From JBAVEL01 sp049587715 (GTDB lineage Bacteria > Bacteroidota > Ignavibacteria > UBA10030 > UBA6906): 28,191 bases of DNA. Positions 23,527-28,191 of this stretch are shown in pieces (position 1 is the first letter of the stretch; every line of letters begins with the position of its first letter). Below the pieces are notes generated by a model, which was not told where the DNA came from, did not search any database, and was given only the letters and a program-made list of their open reading frames with translations. Both the position numbers and the translations under genes were made by a program. Location of the stretch: contig JBAVEL010000118.1 in the NCBI GenBank assembly GCA_049587715.1, positions 1 to 28,191 of the forward strand, written 5' to 3'.

Positions 23527-23555
23527 AATATAACCCCCGCGGCCCTGAAAGTCAA
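23527..23555 (-). promoter_or_regulatory. Promoter of the secD operon
   Basis: On the minus strand TTGACT (23550-23555), a 17-base spacer and TATATT (23527-23532), each hexamer five of six against the sigma70 consensus. The predicted start near 23520 gives a leader of about 63 bases. It probably drives secD-secF-STAS-purA-kinase, since no gap in that run exceeds 46 bases. Confidence 0.7.
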
Positions 23556-23567
23556 CCACGGGGCGCG

Positions 23568-23596
23568 TTGCATTTGCGGCGGGATTCGACTATATT
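23568..23596 (+). promoter_or_regulatory. Promoter of the ppiD-like gene
   Basis: TTGCAT (23568-23573), a 17-base spacer and TATATT (23591-23596), followed by GACG. The predicted start near 23603 leaves a leader of about 63 bases. Only 12 bases separate this -35 from that of the divergent secD promoter, so one regulator could control both. Confidence 0.65.
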
Positions 23597-23650
23597 GACG
23601 TTGCTTTTCCTTTGCCGGCCCGAGCGGCCCAATCAGTCACTACTCCAACC

Positions 23651-23655
23651 GGAGG
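23651..23655 (+). promoter_or_regulatory. Ribosome binding site deciding the ppiD-like start
   Basis: GGAGG ends 10 bases before the ATG at 23666. It supports that start over the TTG at 23612, which has no ribosome site and adds 18 residues before the membrane anchor. Confidence 0.65.
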
Positions 23656-23665
23656 CGGTTTTCCC

Positions 23666-25801
23666 ATGCCCATCATGACCCGGATGCGGGACAGCATGCC
23701 CATCATCCTCTTCGGACTCCTTATCGCGTTCCTGATCACGATTGTGTTTGACTGGGGAATGGACTACTACGGCACCCGGAGCGGGAAGGCCGAGGTGATC
23801 GGGACCGTGAACGGCCACGAGATCACCTACCTGCGCTTCTCCGAGTTCCTCCGCACGGCCAGCGAGAACCAGAAGCAGCAGACGGGCAAGGAGCCGGACG
23901 AGACGACCCTCCGGCAGATGCGGGAGCAGGTGTGGCAGACGCTGGTGACCCAGCAGGTGGTGGAAGACGAGATACGCCGGCTCGGCCTGAACGTCACGGA
24001 TCAGGAGATCGTGGACTGGGTGCGGGGGGACAACCCGCCCGAGGACCTGCGGCAGAACTTCGTGGACTCCACAGGCACGTTCCGGAAGGACATCTACGAC
24101 CAGTTCCTGGCGAATCCCAACCAGTTCCTGAAGGACCCCGAGGGGTCCGACCCGAACTACGGAACGCGCTGGCTGGCCGACTATGAGAAGAACCTGAGGC
24201 AGCGCCGGGCGCAGGAGAAGCTCCAGAGCGTGGTGTTCGCCTCCGTGCGCGTGACCGAGGGGGAGCTCCGTGCCAGGTTCCTGGACCAGGGCCGCACCCT
24301 GGATGCGGCCTATGTGCTGTTCGATCCGGTCTCCCTCGTGAAGGACGAGGAAGCCGCCCTGACCGAGGAGGACATCCGGCGCTACTACAATGAGAACCTG
24401 GATCAGTACAAGGTGACGCCTGCACGGACCCTCTCCTATGTGCTCTTTGCGGAGCAGCCCTCTCCGGCCGATTCCCAGGCGGCCCTGGAGGAGATCCGGG
24501 ACGTGGCAACCAAGGCGCGGGGAGGCGCCGACTTTTTGCAGCTTTCGGCCACCTATGCGGAGACCGCCGACAGCGGCGCGTGGTTCCGGCACGGAGAGCT
24601 GAGTCCGGATCTGGAGCGCGCGGCATTCGGAGCCCGGCCGGGCGGGATCGCCGGCCCCGTGCTGGATGCGCGCGGCTGGCAGGTTGTGAAGGTGCTGGAG
24701 GAACGGCGCTCCAGGGACGAGTTCGTGCACGCGAGCCACATCCTCCTCTCCTGGGAAGGAGGGAAAGACTCCGCCGAGGTGCTCCGGAGGGCGAGGGAGA
24801 TCGCCGCCCAGGCCCGTGCGGGGGGAGATTTCGCCGCCCTGGCCCGCCGGCACTCCACGGACCAGACCAACGCCCAGAAGGGCGGAGACCTGGGATGGTT
24901 CGCCCGGGGGAGAATGGTGAAGTCGTTCGAGGAGGCCGCATTCGGCGTCCGGCCGGGGGAGATTGCAGGCCCCGTGCGCACGCAGTTCGGCATGCATATC
25001 CTGAAGGTCCATGCACGCGACGCGCGGGAGCTGAAGCTCTCCACCATCCGGATTCCGGTGACCATCAGCGGACAGACCAGGACCGATGTCTTCGAGCGGG
25101 CTCGTGACTTCTCCTACAACGCCGGACAGACGGACCTGGCCCGCGAGGCCGCCTCCCTCGGACTGCAGGTACGGGAAGCGCAGGTGCAGGAGAAGGGGGG
25201 GGTGGTGCCCGGCCTGGGCGTGAACGAGTCGGCGGTCCGCTGGGCCTTCCGCGGCGGGATGGGGGATGTGAGCGAGCCCTACAATTTCCCGGCCGGATAC
25301 GCCGTGTTGAGCGTGACGAAGGTGCAGGAGGAGGGAGTGCGTCCTCTGGAAGAGGTGATGGAGACGGTGCGCCCCATGGCCCTGCGCGCGAAGAAGATCG
25401 AGCGGGTGATGCAGATGGCCGCCGAGGCGCGACGGACCCTCGCATCAGGCGACAGCCTGAGCGCCCTGGCTGCGCGCCGGCCGGAGCTGCGGGTCCAGCG
25501 GACGGGGTTCTTCACCACGGGAGCCAGCGTGCCGGGGATCGGACGGGATCCCGCCTTCATGGGAGCTGCGGGGGCTCTGGAGCCCGGCGTCATATCCCGG
25601 CCGGTCCAGTCGCAGCGGGGAGCGTTCCTGATTCAGGTGGTCACACGGGCGGCATTCGATTCCACCGCCTACGGCCTCCAGAAGGAGGGGCTGCGCGCCC
25701 AGATTCTCCAGGAAAAGCGCAACCGGCTCATGACCGAGTGGCTGGAGCAGTTGAAGGCGCAGGCCGACATTGAGGACAACAGGGACCTCTTCTTCCGGTA
25801 G
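23666..25801 (+). CDS. Membrane-anchored periplasmic peptidyl-prolyl isomerase, PpiD/SurA-like
   Basis: The 711-residue protein follows the PpiD plan: a single N-terminal membrane anchor (about 11-29), a SurA-N-like chaperone region (about 38-245), parvulin domains, and a helical C-terminus. Parvulin domain 2 (about 352-450) is canonical, with VHASHILLSWEGGKD, a GGDFAALARRHSTD stretch, GGDLGWFARGRM and FGMHILKV. Parvulin domain 1 (about 253-345) keeps the fold markers but has SYVLFAEQ where the histidine motif should be and lacks a GGDLGW loop, so it is probably non-catalytic. Two weaker PPIase-like stretches follow (about 515-565 and 595-665). It would fold newly secreted proteins at the SecYEG exit, which suits its divergent pairing with secDF. 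The beta-barrel gene starts 18 bases later. Confidence 0.92.
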   Translation: MPIMTRMRDSMPIILFGLLIAFLITIVFDWGMDYYGTRSGKAEVIGTVNGHEITYLRFSEFLRTASENQKQQTGKEPDETTLRQMREQVWQTLVTQQVVEDEIRRLGLNVTDQEIVDWVRGDNPPEDLRQNFVDSTGTFRKDIYDQFLANPNQFLKDPEGSDPNYGTRWLADYEKNLRQRRAQEKLQSVVFASVRVTEGELRARFLDQGRTLDAAYVLFDPVSLVKDEEAALTEEDIRRYYNENLDQYKVTPARTLSYVLFAEQPSPADSQAALEEIRDVATKARGGADFLQLSATYAETADSGAWFRHGELSPDLERAAFGARPGGIAGPVLDARGWQVVKVLEERRSRDEFVHASHILLSWEGGKDSAEVLRRAREIAAQARAGGDFAALARRHSTDQTNAQKGGDLGWFARGRMVKSFEEAAFGVRPGEIAGPVRTQFGMHILKVHARDARELKLSTIRIPVTISGQTRTDVFERARDFSYNAGQTDLAREAASLGLQVREAQVQEKGGVVPGLGVNESAVRWAFRGGMGDVSEPYNFPAGYAVLSVTKVQEEGVRPLEEVMETVRPMALRAKKIERVMQMAAEARRTLASGDSLSALAARRPELRVQRTGFFTTGASVPGIGRDPAFMGAAGALEPGVISRPVQSQRGAFLIQVVTRAAFDSTAYGLQKEGLRAQILQEKRNRLMTEWLEQLKAQADIEDNRDLFFR

Positions 25802-25819
25802 AACGGGGGAGCGGGCCTG

Positions 25820-26527
25820 ATGCGCCCGCCCCTTGCGGGGGTTCTCGTCGCGGCGGTGTGTCTCTCGGCCGGCGGGGCGCGCGGGGAGGAGACCTTCTCC
25901 GTGGTGCTCAAGGGAACCCTTACGACCGGCTCCCGCCTCTTTCCGCATCCCGCATCCGCCGACCCCGCCGAACGGGCTGCCTACCTTCCCATCGAGAACA
26001 GCCCCGGGGCGGGGGTGGAGGTGCGCTACCGGATTCCAGGAACCGACATTCTTGTGGGGCTCTCCGGGGAGTACCTGCGCGCCCGCCGGGAGGGAGTTCT
26101 CCCGGGTCTGTTCAGCGTCCCCGTGCCCGTGGAGGACGGATACCGGGCCTGGCCCGTGGAGCTGACCGGGTATTTCCGGATCCCCGTGGCGGGACCCGAG
26201 GTCCGCATCACCATGGGAGGGGGGGGAGGGGTGTACTTCGGTGAGAGGGTCTACCGCGTGGCCGGAACTGCGGCTCTGCCGGTGGACCGAACTCCCGGGT
26301 TCGGCATCCACGTGCTGGGAGGCGCGGGATACCGCCTTGCGGACTGGTGCACGGTGGAGGCCGAGATGAAGTTCCGGGATGTGCAGTTCGAGTCGGTGAA
26401 CGCCTTCCGCGAGCCCGAGATCTTCTACGGCACCATGGTGGTGAACGTGGGGGGCGCGCCCGAGCGGGCGCGGATCGAAACAGACGGGGTCGTCTTCCAG
26501 ATTGCCGTGCGCATCCACGTTCCCTGA
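25820..26527 (+). CDS. Predicted outer-membrane beta-barrel protein
   Basis: The 235-residue protein has a signal peptide (about 1-22, with cleavage near GARG/EE). The mature part alternates hydrophobic and polar residues in strands bordered by Gly and aromatic residues, for example VEVRYRIPGTDILVGLSGEYL and VELTGYFRIP, and ends near FQIAVRIHVP, as expected of a small outer-membrane barrel. No family could be named. An eight-G run at 26219-26226 encodes part of a Gly cluster (TMGGGGGVYFG). It lies 18 bases after the PPIase gene, a chaperone class that often serves outer-membrane proteins, and 40 bases before aroK. Confidence 0.7.
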   Translation: MRPPLAGVLVAAVCLSAGGARGEETFSVVLKGTLTTGSRLFPHPASADPAERAAYLPIENSPGAGVEVRYRIPGTDILVGLSGEYLRARREGVLPGLFSVPVPVEDGYRAWPVELTGYFRIPVAGPEVRITMGGGGGVYFGERVYRVAGTAALPVDRTPGFGIHVLGGAGYRLADWCTVEAEMKFRDVQFESVNAFREPEIFYGTMVVNVGGAPERARIETDGVVFQIAVRIHVP

Positions 26528-26567
26528 CCCCGCCGCGGCGCGGCGCCGACGGGCCCCGGGCACGACC

Positions 26568-27173
26568 ATGCAACAGGCCATCCTCCCATCCTCCTCCTTC
26601 TCCACCCCCAGGGGGAGAATCTTCCTGACCGGCTTCATGGGGAGCGGCAAGAGCACCATCGGGCCCATCCTCGCCAACACCCTCGGCTACGACTTCGCCG
26701 ACATCGACCGGGCGGTGGAGACCGCGGCGGGTCGGACCGTCAACGAGATATTCCTGGGGCCGGGGGAGGAGCACTTCCGCACACTGGAGAGGGCTGCACT
26801 GGCGGAGCTGGGGCGCCGGGACCGGATCGTCATCTCTCTGGGAGGGGGAACCCTGGCCGACGGGGAATCCTGCCGTCTCGTGACCGGCTCCGGGATCCTG
26901 GTGTACCTGCGCTCCTCCCCGGAGCACCTGTACCGCCGCGTCTACCGCCGGGAGGACCGTCCCCTGTTGATGGACCGGGAGGGCCGCCGCCTGAGCGACG
27001 AGGATCTGCGAAGGCGGATCGGGGAGCTCCATGAGCTGCGCGCCCCCCTGTATGAACGGGCCGACATCACGGTGGATACCGAGGGAAGGCCCGTGGGGAT
27101 ATCGGTGGATGAGATTGTCCGCCTGCTGGCTCCCTTCCTGCGCTCAGGCCGCGGGTTGCTTCCCCCTGCGTGA
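26568..27173 (+). CDS. aroK: Shikimate kinase
   Basis: AroK phosphorylates shikimate at the 3-hydroxyl with ATP, the fifth step to chorismate. From the ATG at 26568 it has 201 residues. The P-loop is GFMGSGKST (22-30), the shikimate-binding Asp lies in DFADIDR (42-48), Arg71 is in GEEHFRTLE, the glycine cluster GGGT is at 92-95 and the lid arginine is in REDRPLL (128-134). The frame is open to 26502, but the extra 22 residues are Arg/Pro-rich and overlap the beta-barrel gene, so the ATG is preferred even though its ribosome site is poor. The last codons contain the -35 of the next promoter. Confidence 0.94.
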   Translation: MQQAILPSSSFSTPRGRIFLTGFMGSGKSTIGPILANTLGYDFADIDRAVETAAGRTVNEIFLGPGEEHFRTLERAALAELGRRDRIVISLGGGTLADGESCRLVTGSGILVYLRSSPEHLYRRVYRREDRPLLMDREGRRLSDEDLRRRIGELHELRAPLYERADITVDTEGRPVGISVDEIVRLLAPFLRSGRGLLPPA

Positions 27174-27184
27174 ATGGGTATATT
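27156..27184 (+). promoter_or_regulatory. Promoter of the rfaE1 gene, probably giving a leaderless mRNA
   Basis: TTGCTT (27156-27161, inside aroK), a 17-base spacer and TATATT (27179-27184). The expected start is 6-8 bases after the -10, at 27191-27192, and the ATG is at 27192. No Shine-Dalgarno precedes that ATG. Confidence 0.65.
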
Positions 27185-27191
27185 GACGCGC

Positions 27192-28191
27192 ATGAGCACC
27201 TGTGCGTCCCGGCCTCCCCTCGTCGGTTTCACCGAAGAACGCCTGCACGAGCTGCTCGGCCGGTTCGCCGGCAGGCGGATCGCCGTGGTGGGAGACCTCA
27301 TGGTGGACCGGTACTACTGGGGGGCGGTGCGGCGCATCTCCCCGGAAGCCCCCGTCCCGGTGGTGGAGGTGGAGTCTGAGAGCGTGCGCCTGGGAGGGGC
27401 GGCCAACGTAGCCAACAATGTCCAGGCCCTGGGGGGGCAGCCTCTTCTGATCGGGCTTGTGGGGAACGACCATCCCGGCGCCCAGCTTGCGGGCATACTC
27501 CGGGAACAGGGGCTCAGTGCCGACGGGCTGGTGACGGACGGGGCGCGCCCCACCACGGTCAAGACCAGGGTGATCGCGCACGGCCAGCATGTGGTCCGCA
27601 TCGACAACGAATCCAGGGCCGACTGCCCGGACCATCTGCGCCACCGGATTGTGGACGCCGTCAAGTACAATATCCGCGCCCTGGATGCCGTGATCATCGA
27701 GGACTACAACAAGGGGGTGGTCACGCGGGAGATCATGGACGAGATCATCGCCATTGCCGGGAAGTACGGTGTTCCCACGGCGGTGGATCCCAAGTTCAAC
27801 CACTTCCTGGATTTCCGGAACGTGACCGTCTTCAAACCCAACCGGCGGGAGGTGGAGGAGGTGCTGGGAGGGAGGCTGGACACGCAGGAGGAGGTGGAGA
27901 AGGCGGGGCATCGGCTCCTGGAGCTGCTGGGGGCGGCCAACGTGCTGCTCACGCGGGGAGAGGAGGGCATGTCCCTCTTCGAGGCGGGGGGAGGGGTGAC
28001 GCACATCCCGACCACCGCCGGGCTGGTGAAGGATGTCTCGGGGGCGGGGGACACGGTGATCTCCACCCTCACCATGGCCGTGGCGGCGGGGGCCCGGATG
28101 CAGGAGGCGGCCGTCCTGGCCAACTGTGCGGGGGGCATCGTCGTGGGGGACGTGGGGATCGTGCCCGTGGAAACGGCCCGCCTGCGGGCGG
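27192..28191 (+). CDS. rfaE1: D-glycero-beta-D-manno-heptose-7-phosphate kinase (RfaE1/HldE kinase domain), 3' partial
   Basis: The frame is open to the end of the window (333 codons seen). It is a PfkB-type ribokinase-fold enzyme with the heptose-kinase signature GDLMVDRYYWGAVRRISPEAP (34-54), LGGAANVANN (67-76), IIEDYNKGVV (168-177), VDPKFNHF (198-205), FKPNRREVEE (214-223) and the anion hole DVSGAGDT with catalytic Asp287. It makes heptose 1,7-bisphosphate for ADP-heptose and LPS inner core, which implies an LPS-bearing envelope. The window ends where a monofunctional RfaE1 would finish, so it cannot be told whether a C-terminal nucleotidyltransferase domain follows. Another in-frame ATG at 27174, directly after the aroK TGA, would add six residues; neither start has a Shine-Dalgarno, but the promoter favours 27192. 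Confidence 0.93.
   Translation, partial: MSTCASRPPLVGFTEERLHELLGRFAGRRIAVVGDLMVDRYYWGAVRRISPEAPVPVVEVESESVRLGGAANVANNVQALGGQPLLIGLVGNDHPGAQLAGILREQGLSADGLVTDGARPTTVKTRVIAHGQHVVRIDNESRADCPDHLRHRIVDAVKYNIRALDAVIIEDYNKGVVTREIMDEIIAIAGKYGVPTAVDPKFNHFLDFRNVTVFKPNRREVEEVLGGRLDTQEEVEKAGHRLLELLGAANVLLTRGEEGMSLFEAGGGVTHIPTTAGLVKDVSGAGDTVISTLTMAVAAGARMQEAAVLANCAGGIVVGDVGIVPVETARLRA

Noticed and set aside
21586..23598. A 670-codon open frame antisense to secD
   Set aside because: Rich in His, Asp, Gly and Leu in the manner of an antisense shadow; secD on the other strand has strong family motifs, a promoter and a ribosome site.
23612..23665. TTG start adding 18 residues to the ppiD-like protein
   Set aside because: No ribosome site before the TTG; GGAGG stands in front of the ATG at 23666, which also puts the membrane anchor at the usual place.
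1..28191. Search for tRNA, rRNA, CRISPR repeats, insertion sequences, attachment sites and riboswitches
   Set aside because: Nothing convincing was seen; all gaps are shorter than about 210 bases and are accounted for by promoters, leaders or hairpins.

Overview
This is a GC-rich, almost gap-free bacterial chromosome segment with 25 protein genes. I see no tRNA, rRNA, CRISPR array, insertion sequence or phage gene, and no gene-free stretch over about 210 bases. The most likely host is a diderm of the FCB superphylum or a neighbouring candidate phylum (an Eisenbacteria- or Latescibacteria-like lineage is my guess). Three things point there: the first gene ends in a YPNPFNP...ASGVYF C-terminal domain typical of those groups, a predicted outer-membrane beta-barrel gene is present, and a heptose kinase gene of LPS synthesis is present. 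The phylum call is inference.

Layout. 1-1725: 3' part of a secreted Asp-box repeat protein with a sorting-type tail, closed by a strong hairpin. 1833-4430: mutS. 4442-4924 (minus): DUF2721 membrane protein. 5054-6121: DinB-fold protein and a membrane HEAGH protein. 6181-11508: a tightly packed five-gene run of C39-like cysteine peptidase, membrane nucleotidyl-cyclase-like protein with lost catalytic residues, GT4 glycosyltransferase, WecE-type sugar aminotransferase and DUF1684 lipoprotein; the last four are joined by 4-base start/stop overlaps. 11515-12303 (minus): double DUF3592 membrane protein. 12384-14228: oligoendopeptidase F. 14236-15135 (minus): agmatinase-family ureohydrolase. 15246-17771: DUF2085 protein, a Cys-containing membrane protein, an esterase and a family 5 uracil-DNA glycosylase. 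17749-23457 (minus): operon secD-secF-STAS-purA-histidine kinase. 23666-27173: PpiD/SurA-like chaperone, beta-barrel protein and shikimate kinase. 27192-end: rfaE1-type heptose kinase, cut by the window edge.

How the genes fit together. Much of the window is envelope biology: SecDF and a membrane-anchored periplasmic PPIase face each other across a shared promoter region; a predicted outer-membrane protein follows the PPIase; heptose kinase and the GT4/WecE pair serve surface glycans. The rest is housekeeping (mutS, UDG, purA, aroK, pepF).

Regulation. Eight sigma70-like promoters can be read, all with a 17-base spacer and best fitted by TTGCTT-17-TATATT. Two of them place the expected transcription start at or beside the start codon, suggesting leaderless mRNAs. 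The most unusual items are the degenerate cyclase inside the glycan operon, the two leaderless candidates, and a CCCGGG repeat pair bracketing the -35 of the dinB-like gene.
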